From DT-110 sp030148525 (GTDB lineage: Bacteria; Bacteroidota; Bacteroidia; Chitinophagales; Saprospiraceae): a stretch of DNA of 64,000 nt. A model generated the notes under the pieces. That model had not been told where the DNA came from, searched no databases, and saw nothing but the letters and a program-made list of their open reading frames with translations. The stretch covers positions 2,294,001 through 2,358,000 of the forward strand of contig OZ245751.1 of assembly GCA_965227445.1 (NCBI GenBank), in the 5' to 3' direction. Each line of letters begins with the position of its first letter. The first letter of the stretch is position 1. This document shows, piece after piece, positions 53,152 through 62,381 of this stretch. The position numbers and the translations under genes are program-made.

Positions 53152-54252
53152 TTACACATTGAAAAGGAAGTGCATCACATCACCGTCTTTAACTACGTAT
53201 TCCTTGCCTTCTACCGACATTTTACCGGCTGCTTTCACATTGGCCTCGGAACCGTATTGCACGTAATCGGCATAGGGAATGACCTCGGCCCGGATGAAGC
53301 CTTTTTCGAAATCGGAGTGGATGACACCGGCGGCCTGGGGAGCTTTGGTGCCGCGACGGATGGTCCAGGCCCGTACTTCTTTTTCACCGGCGGTGAAATA
53401 GGTGATCAGGTCGAGTAGTTTGTAGCTGGCGGTGATGAGGTGGTGAACGCCGGGTTTATCGAGGCCCATCTCGGCCAGGAACTCCTGGCGTTCCTCTTTT
53501 GATTCCAGTTCGGCAATATCAGCTTCTATGCCGGCACTGATAAGGATGATCCCGGCATCCTCGTTGGCGACGGCTTCCATAAAGCCTTTGGTGTGTTGGT
53601 TACCATCGTGCACGGCATCCTCATCCACATTACATACGTATAGTATGGGTTTGTTAGTGAGCAGGAGCATGTCGTCGAGCAGCTCCAGGTCTTCCTCCTT
53701 ATCGAACTCCAGCGTCCGCGCCGGCTTATCGTCTTCGAGGTGGGCCTTGATCTGCTCGGCTGTCTCGACGAGTCGAAGAACTTCTTTGTCCCCGGATTTG
53801 GAGTTCTTGCGTAACTTTTCGAGTCGCTTTTCAACAGTATCCAGATCCTTAAGGATAAGTTCCGTGTCGATGATTTCCTTATCGCGCACGGGATTAACAC
53901 TGCCATCTACGTGCACGACATTATCATTTTCGAAGCAACGCACGACGTGGATAATGGCATCCACTTCCCGAATATTGGCCAGGAACTGGTTTCCCAAGCC
54001 CTCGCCCTGACTGGCTCCTTTGATGAGGCCGGCGATATCGACAATCTCAACGGTGGTGGGAATGACCTTTTGCGGGTTTACCAATTCCTCCAGCTTGTCG
54101 AGTCGATGATCGGGAACCGTAATGACCCCTACATTCGGGTCTTTGGTGGCGAACGGATAATTGGCCGCCAGTGCTTTGGCCGATGTCAGCGCATTAAAGA
54201 GCGTAGATTTTCCGACATTGGGGAGTCCCACAATACCACATCGTAAACCCAT
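53152..54252 (-). CDS. ychF: Redox-regulated ATPase YchF
   Basis: A 366-residue Obg-related P-loop protein that binds ATP rather than GTP. G1 GLPNVGKST (9-17), G3 DIAGLIKGASQGEG, and NVDED in place of the GTP-specific NKxD, as expected for YchF. C-terminal TGS-like domain with TIRRGTKAPQAAGVIHSDFE and KDGDVMHFLFNV. Universal translation/stress-associated protein. Single gene; its 3' side abuts the intergenic repeats. Confidence 0.96.
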   Translation of the reverse strand: MGLRCGIVGLPNVGKSTLFNALTSAKALAANYPFATKDPNVGVITVPDHRLDKLEELVNPQKVIPTTVEIVDIAGLIKGASQGEGLGNQFLANIREVDAIIHVVRCFENDNVVHVDGSVNPVRDKEIIDTELILKDLDTVEKRLEKLRKNSKSGDKEVLRLVETAEQIKAHLEDDKPARTLEFDKEEDLELLDDMLLLTNKPILYVCNVDEDAVHDGNQHTKGFMEAVANEDAGIILISAGIEADIAELESKEERQEFLAEMGLDKPGVHHLITASYKLLDLITYFTAGEKEVRAWTIRRGTKAPQAAGVIHSDFEKGFIRAEVIPYADYVQYGSEANVKAAGKMSVEGKEYVVKDGDVMHFLFNV

Positions 54253-54375
54253 AGTGCAGTAAGTTGTATCTTTTAGAAATCAACGGCCACGGACCGCCGT
54301 AATGCGGCGCAAATATAGACCGAATTACTTGTAATACCAATACTGAGCACAGCAGGTCCGGCCGAAAACAATTCG

Positions 54376-54954
54376 ATGAATTTTTTAGCACATTTATCCC
54401 TGTCCCGAGGCTCCGAAGAACGCCTGATCGGCAACTTTCTGGCTGACTTTTTGCGAAAGCATGAACAGCGAGCTATGCCTCCGGCTTATCAGCGTGGTAT
54501 TGAGCTTCACTACGCCATCGACAACTTTACCGATCAACACCCGGCAGTGCAAGCCGGAGTGGCTCGCTTACGCAAAAAACACCGGAAGTACGCCCCGGTG
54601 GTTCTGGATGTGTTACTGGATTATGTGCTTGCGCAAAATTGGAACACTTATTTCCCCGACGAAACCCTCGCGGAATTCACCCAACGCATGTATCGCATTA
54701 TGGAAGCCCATCTGCACATAATGCCCCCCCGCCTGCAGGAGCGGGTGCCGAATATGATCCGGCACGATTGGTTGCCTTCCTACGGCACCTTGCCCGGAGT
54801 AGCCTATACCTTTGAACGCATGAAAACCAGGGTTAGCCGACCCGAATGGCTGGAAGGAGTAGTGGATAGTCTCAATCGAGATTACGATCTACTGGAACAG
54901 GAGTTTCATGTTTTTTATCCCGACATTAGGGGGTTTATCAGGTTTGAGGTTTGA
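54376..54954 (+). CDS. Acyl-carrier-protein phosphodiesterase (AcpH-like)
   Basis: A 192-residue HD-like protein of the AcpH family, which removes phosphopantetheine from acyl carrier protein. MNFLAHLSLSRGSEERLIGN, then GIELHYAIDNFTDQHP with the His and Asp metal ligands, and MIRHDWLPSYG. The last residues (RFEV) and the stop codon are written by the first units of a GGTTTGA heptamer array, so the original C-terminus may have been replaced or extended. Confidence 0.87.
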   Translation: MNFLAHLSLSRGSEERLIGNFLADFLRKHEQRAMPPAYQRGIELHYAIDNFTDQHPAVQAGVARLRKKHRKYAPVVLDVLLDYVLAQNWNTYFPDETLAEFTQRMYRIMEAHLHIMPPRLQERVPNMIRHDWLPSYGTLPGVAYTFERMKTRVSRPEWLEGVVDSLNRDYDLLEQEFHVFYPDIRGFIRFEV

Positions 54955-55046
54955 GGTGTGAGGTGTGAGGTGTGAGGTGTGAGGGAAGGTCCCAGGCTGC
55001 CTCAAACCTAACCTCAAACCCCAAACCTCACACCTCAAACCTGTTA
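54941..55046. repeat. Heptamer array with inverted counterpart
   Basis: GGTTTGAGGTTTGA and several GGTGTGA units (54941-54983), ~20 bp of spacer with AAGGTCCCAGGCTG, then the same heptamers inverted (CTCAAACCTAACCTC, ACCCCAAACCTCACACC, ending near 55040). The whole can fold into an imperfect long hairpin between convergent genes. It begins inside the acpH-like coding region. Confidence 0.85.
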
Positions 55047-55049
55047 AGG

Positions 55050-55790
55050 CTAGCCTTCAAAATGAAGCGATATCGTAAACGTTCGGGAAAGCACCTTTTC
55101 CAGTATGGTGGATTCCTCCAGGTTATTGTTGTAAATCAGGCTGTTGCCGATTCCGTGGGAAATTTTGAATTCGGGAGAGAAAATGAAAAAGGGGAAGAAA
55201 AACTGCACACCGGCTCCGTATTCCAGGCTGAAATCATTGGGGGAAATCTTCACCAGGCTCTCGGCCTGTTTGGTCCGGCTGTCGCTGGCAACGTCAAAAC
55301 CGTATTTCAGCCCGGCGATGACGAAAACCCGCTTATCCTGAAAGGGTGCCGATTTATACCGCAGATGAAAGGGTAATTCCACGAACACGGAGGAAATAGT
55401 CCGGGTGGAGGCATTCAATTGTGTACGACGGTCGTAGGTCAGGTTGCGTTCGGCGAAGGATAGGGTAGGGAGGAAGCGAAAATCGAAATACTCACCGATC
55501 TTGAGGTTGGTAACAATCCCCAGGTTAAAGCCTGGCCCGCTCAGTCCTTCCACAACCTGAATGCTATCGCTTCGCAGGAAATCGCGCGATTGGAAAGGGC
55601 GGAAGGTGGAGGTGTTATACCCCAGGGTTATTCCGAAGTAATACGGTTTCTGCTGAAATTCCAGGAAGTTGTAATTGCCCCGATACTTTTGGGCTTGGGC
55701 TGGCAGGGCTGCCAGCAAGGCTAAACCCAGGATGAGGATTACTTTCGACCCTGATACAGGGAACAGATTCCGAGCGTAAGTGGCTTGCAT
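55050..55790 (-). CDS. porT: Type IX secretion system protein PorT
   Basis: A 246-residue outer-membrane beta-barrel protein with signal peptide (ILGLALLAALPAQAQ). YRGNYNFLEFQQKPYYFGIT at the start of the barrel, the GFNLGIVTNLKIGEYFDFRF strands and an ending in ISLHFEG match PorT/SprT. It is required for T9SS, which exports the sorting-domain proteins seen in this window. Its 5' end overlaps ubiE by 52 bp, an arrangement that fits the porT-ubiE neighbourhood I recall from other Bacteroidota. Confidence 0.87.
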   Translation of the reverse strand: MQATYARNLFPVSGSKVILILGLALLAALPAQAQKYRGNYNFLEFQQKPYYFGITLGYNTSTFRPFQSRDFLRSDSIQVVEGLSGPGFNLGIVTNLKIGEYFDFRFLPTLSFAERNLTYDRRTQLNASTRTISSVFVELPFHLRYKSAPFQDKRVFVIAGLKYGFDVASDSRTKQAESLVKISPNDFSLEYGAGVQFFFPFFIFSPEFKISHGIGNSLIYNNNLEESTILEKVLSRTFTISLHFEG

Positions 55791-56470
55791 TGATTCTGGG
55801 TATATCCGGTTTTATCCAATATATGCACAAAGTCCTGTCCATCCGGGAATGCCTGCACACTTTCGTACAGGTACCGATATGCTTTGGGATCTTTGGACGT
55901 TAAACGACCGATAGCGGGCAAAATGTATTTGAAGTACCCGTTAAATAGTTGTTTAAACGGAAAAAGCGTAGGCCTGGAAAACTCCAGGACCACTAATTTA
56001 CCCCCCGGCTTTAGTACGCGATTCATTTCCGAGAGTCCTTTTTCCAGGTGTTCGAAATTGCGTACGCCAAAGGCAACGGTTACGGCATCAAAGGTATTAT
56101 CCTGGAAGGGGAGATTTTCGGAATCGCCCTCCTGTAATTCGATCACCGTATCTAACCCGTGCTTTTCGATCTTGCGCTGACCTACTTCCAGCATTTGGGC
56201 TGAGATGTCGATACCGACAATGCGCTCGGGAGATAAGCGGCGGGCAGTTTCCATGGCTACATCGGCGGTTCCGGTAGCCACATCGAGGATTACCTGCGGC
56301 CTGTCGCTTTTCAGGCTGTTAATGGCTTTTTTTCGCCAAACGGTATCTATTCCAAGGGATAATACCCGGTTCAGTAAATCGTAGTAAGGGGCAATACGGT
56401 TAAACATGGTCGAGACCTGTTTTTTCTTGCTCTCCGTCTCCGTATACGGCTTGACTTGTTTGCGCTCCAT
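55739..56470 (-). CDS. ubiE: Demethylmenaquinone methyltransferase UbiE/MenG
   Basis: A 243-residue SAM methyltransferase catalysing the last step of menaquinone synthesis. MFNRIAPYYDLLNRVLSLGID is the family N-motif; SAM site LDVATGTADVA; NLPFQDNTFDAVTVAFGVRN; FSRPTLFPFK; YRYLYESVQAFPDG. Overlaps porT downstream. Confidence 0.95.
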   Translation of the reverse strand: MERKQVKPYTETESKKKQVSTMFNRIAPYYDLLNRVLSLGIDTVWRKKAINSLKSDRPQVILDVATGTADVAMETARRLSPERIVGIDISAQMLEVGQRKIEKHGLDTVIELQEGDSENLPFQDNTFDAVTVAFGVRNFEHLEKGLSEMNRVLKPGGKLVVLEFSRPTLFPFKQLFNGYFKYILPAIGRLTSKDPKAYRYLYESVQAFPDGQDFVHILDKTGYTQNQCKPLTLGICSLYQGRK

Positions 56471-56619
56471 ACGTAAAATTTGTGCAAAGATAGTAATCCA
56501 CCGTTCTCAGGGACGGTGTGACTTATCCTTCCGGAAAAAAGGTTTGCTTGATCTCGATGCACAACAGTTATTGGTCGAGAAAGGTTAGATTGCTTACCTA
56601 AAATATGTAGGGCATTTTG

Positions 56620-56627
56620 TATTTTTG
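56620..56627 (+). promoter_or_regulatory. -7 box of gyrA (TATTTTTG)
   Basis: Perfect TAnnTTTG match with a 75-bp leader before ATG 56703. No TTTG at the right -33 distance. Confidence 0.45.
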
Positions 56628-56702
56628 CATGTCTTAGACAAAGGCAGCAGTGGTCGAAAATGAATCGATCAAAACGAACGATAACCGAAGAGATAAACCT
56701 AC

Positions 56703-59180
56703 ATGTCGAATCAGCGTATTATTCCCATCAATATCGAGGAAGAAATGAAGTCGGCTTACATCGATTACTCGATGTCAGTCATTATTTCTCGTGCACTTCC
56801 CGATGTCCGTGATGGTTTAAAGCCCGTACACCGCCGCGTGTTGTACGGTATGCAGGAATTGGGTCTGGGCTACAACAAAAGCCATCGTAAATCGGCCCGT
56901 ATTGTGGGGGATGTGCTCGGTAAATTCCACCCACACGGTGATTCCTCCGTATATGACACCATGGTTCGTATGGCTCAGTGGTGGTCTTTGCGCTACCCCT
57001 TAGTCGACGGCCAGGGGAACTTTGGCAGTATGGACGGTGATAGCCCGGCAGCAATGCGGTATACGGAAGCCCGCTTGCGTCGCATCGCCGATGAGCTGTT
57101 GTCAGATATAAAAAAGGAGACGGTTGACTTCGAATTGAACTTCGACGACTCCATGGAGGAACCCACCGTTCTGCCCTCCAAACTCCCTCACCTGCTGGTA
57201 AACGGAGCCTCCGGTATTGCTGTAGGTATGGCAACCAATATGATGCCGCACAACCTGACCGAGGTGTGTAAAGGCGTCGCCGCCACTGTGGACAATCCGG
57301 ATATTACCATCGATGAGCTGATGACCTTCATTAAGGCACCCGACTTTCCGACTGGTGGTATCATCTACGGAACTACCGGGGTGCGCGAAGCTTTCCACAC
57401 CGGACGGGGACGTATTGTACTCCGTGCACGCACGGAAATCGAAGCCACGGCCTCCAACCGAGAGCGGATCATCGTAACCGAAATCCCCTATCAGGTCAAC
57501 AAAGCCAGGCTGGTTGCCAAGATCGCCGAGCTGGTCAACACCGAACGGGTGCAGGGCATCAGTGATATCCGCGATGAATCCGACCGGGACGGACTGCGGA
57601 TCGTGATCGATATTAAGAAAGATGCCATGGCGAGTGTGGTCCTGAATATGCTGTTCAAGCACAGTGACCTGCAAACCTCCTACGGAGTGAATAACGTGGC
57701 TCTGGTTAAGGGACGCCCGATGACCCTGAACCTGAAAGATTTGATCGAGGAGTTTGTCGAATTCCGGCTGGAAGTAATTCAACGCCGTACTCGCTTCGAA
57801 TTGCGCAAAGCAGAGGAAAGGGCGCACATTCTGGAAGGATTGCTTATCGCCCTGGATAACCTGGATGAGGTAATAGCCCTGATCCGCGCCTCACAGACAG
57901 TCGACGAAGCTCGCACCGGTTTGATGGAACGCTTCGAGCTTTCAGAGATACAATCCAAGGCAATCCTCGATATGCGCCTGCAGAAGCTGACCGGTCTGGA
58001 GCGCGAAAAAATCCAACAGGAGTACCAGGAACTGATGGCATTGATCGATGATCTGAAGGACATCCTGGCTAACGAGACTCGTCAACGGAGCATTATCAAG
58101 GGTGAACTCGACGATATCGTGGAGAAATTCGGTGATGAACGCCGAACGGATATCGTAGCTGCCGACGGAGAGATCAGTATCGAAGATCTGATCAAAGAAG
58201 AAGATGTTGTCATTACCATTTCTCAGCTGGGGTACATCAAGCGAACACCAGTATCCGAATACCGAACACAAGGACGCGGTGGCAGGGGATCCAGAGGTTC
58301 TAAAACCCGGGATAGTGATTTTATAGAGCACATGTTTGTGGCCAGTACTCATAACTACCTGCTGCTGTTTACGGAATCAGGGCAATGCCACTGGTTGCGT
58401 GTATACGAGATTCCCGAAGCGGGCAAAACGTCCAGCGGACGGGTTATTCAGAACATCCTGGCCATTCCGAAGGAGGACAACATCAAGGCCTACATTAAAA
58501 TAAAGGACCTTACCGACGAAGCGTTTTTAAACTCCAACTATATTGTATTTGCCACCGCAAAAGGCATGATCAAGAAGACCTCCGTGGAGGCTTTCTCACG
58601 GCCTCGTTCCAATGGTATCATTGCCATTAATATCAAGGAAGGCGACATGCTGCTGGAAGCCAAACTAACCACTGGTGATTCTCAGATCCTGCTGGCCAAT
58701 CGAAGTGGATACGCTATCCGGTTCGAGGAAGACCGGGTACGTGCTATGGGGCGCACGGCCGCCGGAGTTCGCGGAATGAGCCTGAACGGACCCGATGACG
58801 CCGTGATCGGCATGGTCTGCATTGATACCAGTATCGATTTCGGAAGCATTCTCGTAATCTCCGAAAAAGGCAATGGCAAGCGAACCCTGGTCGACGAATA
58901 CCGAATCACCAACCGCGGCGGAAAAGGCGTGAAAACCATGCAGATCACCGAAAAAACGGGGAATCTGGTAGGTTTGAAATACGTCTATGAGGAGGACGAC
59001 GTCATGATCACTACTCGTGGCGGTATAACCATCCGAATTTCGGCCAAAGACATCAGTCAATTGGGACGAGCTACCCAGGGTGTACGCATGGTACGCCTGG
59101 ATGGTAGTGATGAAATCGCTGATCTGGCTGTTGTCCGGTACTCCGAAGAAGAAGCGGAATTATTGGATGAGGAGGAATAA
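56703..59180 (+). CDS. gyrA: DNA gyrase subunit A
   Basis: An 825-residue type II topoisomerase subunit. Catalytic Tyr120 in AAMRYTEARL; quinolone-determining region HPHGDSSVYDTMVRMAQ with Ser81 and Asp85 at the positions of E. coli Ser83 and Asp87, i.e. the susceptible residues. The GyrA box QGRGGRG in the C-terminal wrapping domain distinguishes it from ParC. Ends in an acidic tail. Monocistronic. Confidence 0.97.
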   Translation: MSNQRIIPINIEEEMKSAYIDYSMSVIISRALPDVRDGLKPVHRRVLYGMQELGLGYNKSHRKSARIVGDVLGKFHPHGDSSVYDTMVRMAQWWSLRYPLVDGQGNFGSMDGDSPAAMRYTEARLRRIADELLSDIKKETVDFELNFDDSMEEPTVLPSKLPHLLVNGASGIAVGMATNMMPHNLTEVCKGVAATVDNPDITIDELMTFIKAPDFPTGGIIYGTTGVREAFHTGRGRIVLRARTEIEATASNRERIIVTEIPYQVNKARLVAKIAELVNTERVQGISDIRDESDRDGLRIVIDIKKDAMASVVLNMLFKHSDLQTSYGVNNVALVKGRPMTLNLKDLIEEFVEFRLEVIQRRTRFELRKAEERAHILEGLLIALDNLDEVIALIRASQTVDEARTGLMERFELSEIQSKAILDMRLQKLTGLEREKIQQEYQELMALIDDLKDILANETRQRSIIKGELDDIVEKFGDERRTDIVAADGEISIEDLIKEEDVVITISQLGYIKRTPVSEYRTQGRGGRGSRGSKTRDSDFIEHMFVASTHNYLLLFTESGQCHWLRVYEIPEAGKTSSGRVIQNILAIPKEDNIKAYIKIKDLTDEAFLNSNYIVFATAKGMIKKTSVEAFSRPRSNGIIAINIKEGDMLLEAKLTTGDSQILLANRSGYAIRFEEDRVRAMGRTAAGVRGMSLNGPDDAVIGMVCIDTSIDFGSILVISEKGNGKRTLVDEYRITNRGGKGVKTMQITEKTGNLVGLKYVYEEDDVMITTRGGITIRISAKDISQLGRATQGVRMVRLDGSDEIADLAVVRYSEEEAELLDEEE

Positions 59181-59317
59181 ACACCAGGCGTCCCCAGGCG
59201 TTAGGTGGTTAAAGATCAAAGATTTAACAGAATTTTAAGGTATTAGGAACCGCATTTAGGTTTCTATTAATACTCAATCCTACTTTCTTACGTCTAAATA
59301 GGGAAAACAAAAAAACA

Positions 59318-60649
59318 ATGTCACTTATGAAAAAACTGATTTTGGGTATGTTGTCGTTGCTGCTGGTAGCTGGTAGCATAAATGCTCAGGATGCCAAAGG
59401 CTTGGAAAAAGATGCCAACCGTGCCCTGGGTAAGTTTAATCTAGACCAATCAGGAGCTAAAGATCAACTCGCAATAGCAGTCGAAGCAATTGATAAGGCG
59501 GTCGAAGCGGATCCCAATTACGTGGATGCGTGGCTGACACGCGGTGAGATTTACTCCGCAATTGCTACGCAAATTGTCACCGACCGGCAATTAGGTATGG
59601 GACTTTCCGAAGGATTACCGGAAGTAGAAAAACCTGCCGTAACTGCCTTTCAGGCCTATGCTAAAGCACTTGAGTTGGCCGAGAAAAAACGGGACATTAA
59701 AAATGGTGTAAGCGGATTACAAGCGCTACAGGGCACCCTCTCGAATAAAGGTATCTTCCACTACGAAGACCAGGAATATACTATTGCTTACGAAAACTTC
59801 GATGCTCTGTTGATGTCGCATAAGATGTTGCAGGATAGGGGCGAAGAAAGTGGTCTTAAAGAAGAAGACTACAACCGCCAGATCTACATTACCGGATTGG
59901 CAGCCCTGAATGCCGAAAAGATGGATAAGGCCGAAATGTTGTTCCAGAAACTTTACGATATGGAATACGACGAGCCCGCCATTTACGAGGCCCTGTATAC
60001 CATCAAGTCAGAGAAAACCTCTCCCCAAGATGCATACTCTATTCTTGAAAAAGGTAAGGAGCGCTATCCGGAAGATGTTTCCCTGCTGTTCGCAGAAATC
60101 AACCACTACCTCAAGCTGGGCCAATCGGAAAAACTAATTGATAAATTGGAACGCGCTATTGAGGCCGAACCTGAAAACCCTTCCTTGTACTCCGTGATGG
60201 GTAATGCGTACGAAACGATCTATCAAAAACGCGCCCAGGAAGGGAATGAGGAAGAAGCACAAGAAGCGTTCAATCAGGCGCTGAACTATTACGATCAGGC
60301 CCGCGAATTGGATGAAACGAACATCACGGCCATCTATTCTGCCGGAGCATTGTACTATAACCGCGCAGCTCAGCTTACGCAAAAAATGCTTGAACTGCAG
60401 GACGATTACTCGAAAGAGGGTATCGAAAAATACAATAAAATGCGCGACCAGGTTATTGCCGAGTTCGACAAGGCATTGCCTTACTTTAAGCAGGCTGAGC
60501 AAATCGCCCCTGATGATGTCAATACTCTGATCGCCCTGAAAGAGATCTATGCGAAGAAGGATGATATTGAAATGTCAAACGTCTTCAAAGATCGCCTGGA
60601 AAAGGTACAGGCTGGCGAGGAAGTAGAAAGTTATTTCAAAAATAACTAA
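59318..60649 (+). CDS. Periplasmic TPR protein
   Basis: A 443-residue exported protein (signal MKKLILGMLSLLLVAGSINAQ; ATG 59327 is an equally good start). Several tetratricopeptide repeats: AVEADPNYVDAWLTRGEIY, AIEAEPENPSLYSVMGNAYE, ARELDETNITAIYSAGALYY, AEQIAPDDVNTLIALKEIY. TPRs mediate protein contacts; the partner is unknown. Its terminator follows. Confidence 0.88.
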   Translation: MSLMKKLILGMLSLLLVAGSINAQDAKGLEKDANRALGKFNLDQSGAKDQLAIAVEAIDKAVEADPNYVDAWLTRGEIYSAIATQIVTDRQLGMGLSEGLPEVEKPAVTAFQAYAKALELAEKKRDIKNGVSGLQALQGTLSNKGIFHYEDQEYTIAYENFDALLMSHKMLQDRGEESGLKEEDYNRQIYITGLAALNAEKMDKAEMLFQKLYDMEYDEPAIYEALYTIKSEKTSPQDAYSILEKGKERYPEDVSLLFAEINHYLKLGQSEKLIDKLERAIEAEPENPSLYSVMGNAYETIYQKRAQEGNEEEAQEAFNQALNYYDQARELDETNITAIYSAGALYYNRAAQLTQKMLELQDDYSKEGIEKYNKMRDQVIAEFDKALPYFKQAEQIAPDDVNTLIALKEIYAKKDDIEMSNVFKDRLEKVQAGEEVESYFKNN

Positions 60650-60677
60650 TCGGGCTCTTTGGTCATTGACCAGCAAT

Positions 60678-60716
60678 AAAGGCTGTTTCCATCTCGGAGG
60701 CAGCCTTTGTTTTTTT
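60678..60716 (+). terminator. Rho-independent terminator of the TPR gene
   Basis: AAAGGCTG/CAGCCTTT 8-bp stem, 15-base loop, then G and seven T. 28 bp after the stop. Confidence 0.85.
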
Positions 60717-60743
60717 GCGTAAGCTATAGAAACCGTATTTTCG
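60714..60743 (+). promoter_or_regulatory. Possible promoter of the hbd-like gene
   Basis: TTTG (60714-60717), 18-bp spacer, TATTTTCG (60736-60743), 24 bp before the start. The -33 box overlaps the T-run of the preceding terminator. Confidence 0.4.
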
Positions 60744-60767
60744 ATCCACACCAAATAAACACCAAAT

Positions 60768-61661
60768 ATGACACATGTAACCGTAATCGGCGCCGGCACC
60801 ATGGGCAACGGGATCGCCCACGTTTTTGCTATGCACGGGCACCAGGTAGTCCTCGTCGACGTGAACGAAGGGGCTCTTGGCCGGGGCATGGCCACTATCA
60901 CTAAAAACCTGGACCGAATGGTCCGCAAGGAAAAGATTTCCGAACAGGACAAAGCCAGCACGCTGGAGCGACTCACTCATACTACCGACCTGGCTGATGG
61001 AGTGCGTAAGGCAGAACTCGTAGTAGAAGCAGCTACCGAACGCATTGATCTGAAGAAAAAGATCTTTACTGACCTGGATAAATACGCGCCGGACACCGCT
61101 ATACTGGCAACAAATACTTCCTCAATATCCATCACCCAAATTGCTGCGGTAACCAATCGCCCCGAGCAGGTTATCGGTATGCACTTCATGAATCCGGTGC
61201 CCGTCATGAAACTGGTCGAGGTAATACGTGGGTATGCGACTTCCGATGCCGTGACCAGGCAAATCATGGAAAAATCCAAAGCACTGGGCAAAGTCCCGGT
61301 GGAAGTCAATGACTATCCGGGCTTTATCAGTAACCGAATCCTGATGCCCATGATCAACGAGGCCATCATATCCCTCCACGAAGGTGTTGCCGGGGTGGAA
61401 GAGATCGATACGGTCATGAAACTCGGTATGGCACACCCTATGGGGCCCCTGCAATTGGCTGATTTCATTGGGCTCGATGTATGCCTGTCGATTATGCATG
61501 TACTCCACGAGGGCTTCGGAAACCCCAAATATGCGCCTTGTCCACTACTGGTTAATATGGTCACCGCCGGACGATTAGGGGTGAAATCAGGCGAAGGGTT
61601 TTACCAATACACGGCTGGTAGTAAAGAGTCGGTGGTTGCTCCGTCTTTCTCTGCCCGCTAA
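60768..61661 (+). CDS. 3-hydroxybutyryl-CoA dehydrogenase-like protein
   Basis: A 297-residue NAD(P)-dependent dehydrogenase. Rossmann GAGTMGNGIAHVFA (8-21), VEAATER, TNTSSISI, catalytic His in GMHFMNPVP, PGFISNRILMPMINEAI, and the C-domain HPMGPLQLADFIGLDV. It interconverts 3-hydroxyacyl-CoA and 3-oxoacyl-CoA, probably of C4 chain length. No thiolase or crotonase gene is adjacent, so the pathway (fatty acid use or hydroxybutyrate) is open. Confidence 0.92.
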   Translation: MTHVTVIGAGTMGNGIAHVFAMHGHQVVLVDVNEGALGRGMATITKNLDRMVRKEKISEQDKASTLERLTHTTDLADGVRKAELVVEAATERIDLKKKIFTDLDKYAPDTAILATNTSSISITQIAAVTNRPEQVIGMHFMNPVPVMKLVEVIRGYATSDAVTRQIMEKSKALGKVPVEVNDYPGFISNRILMPMINEAIISLHEGVAGVEEIDTVMKLGMAHPMGPLQLADFIGLDVCLSIMHVLHEGFGNPKYAPCPLLVNMVTAGRLGVKSGEGFYQYTAGSKESVVAPSFSAR

Positions 61662-62381
61662 AGTGGGTAGGCGCGAGCCGGGTAGCTGTGTCTGATGACT
61701 TGCTGCTCGGGGTTTCTGCGCTTGGTTACACTGTTTACAATTACTGGCATTCGGTATTCTTAAGTAGGGTGGTAGTAGTAACACAAACTTTTCTTCTAAA
61801 AGACTGATAGCCAGTAATTGTAAACCCACTTGCTTTGATCCCTTTTAACTTTGCGCTCGATCAAACTTCAACTTCACACCTCGCACTCCGCTTGGAATCA
61901 CTGGTGCGAACTGGCCTAAGAACGAAAGTCTTGCCATTCCACCAGCAAGCACTACGAAAAACAGTGTGCCAGTAATTACAAGCAGTCCACCACGAGCGAG
62001 ACACTGGCACCCGAGCAATGGAAAATCGCAGGACTGCAAAAGAGGATTATATTTATTATCGCTATATCAAAATATTTCATATTCCTACATTTTTTCTATA
62101 TTTTCGTTGTAGCGTTCAAACCTTGTTCTGGCGCATCTAGCCCTTTTTCCTAATTACCCGTATTGCTTTTTATTGCTGCCTTTTTTACAAAAGGGGACAG
62201 CGCAGGATGTATTCCAGACCAAAAACCGATGTACATGTACACAAACACACCTTGGACGATTCGCTTTCCGGCGATTCGCAGCGTTCCATAATTCGGCCTC
62301 TCATTAAGCGATCTAGCCTCTTTGGCATCATAAACGGATGCTTTTTGACATGTATCCCGTAATCCCAAAACTAGTACAAAC
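61662..62381. other. 720-bp non-coding region
   Basis: No convincing ORF. It holds a 93-bp inverted-repeat element (61733-61825) and a third GCCAGTAATTACA copy at 61968-61980. Otherwise it is mixed-composition sequence, AT-rich at 62040-62110. Confidence 0.55.
61733..61825. repeat. MITE-like inverted-repeat element
   Basis: Perfect 16-bp inverted repeats GTTTACAATTACTGGC (61733-61748) and its complement (61810-61825) enclose 61 bp. A partial copy of the arm (GCCAGTAATTACA) occurs at 61968. No flanking direct repeat is clear. Could be a miniature element or a structured RNA. Confidence 0.6.

Noticed and set aside
56703..59180. parC instead of gyrA
   Set aside because: The GyrA box QGRGGRG is present, which ParC lacks.
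61845..62039. 64-residue minus-strand ORF with a hydrophobic stretch
   Set aside because: No start context or homology recognised; it lies in repeat-bearing non-coding DNA.
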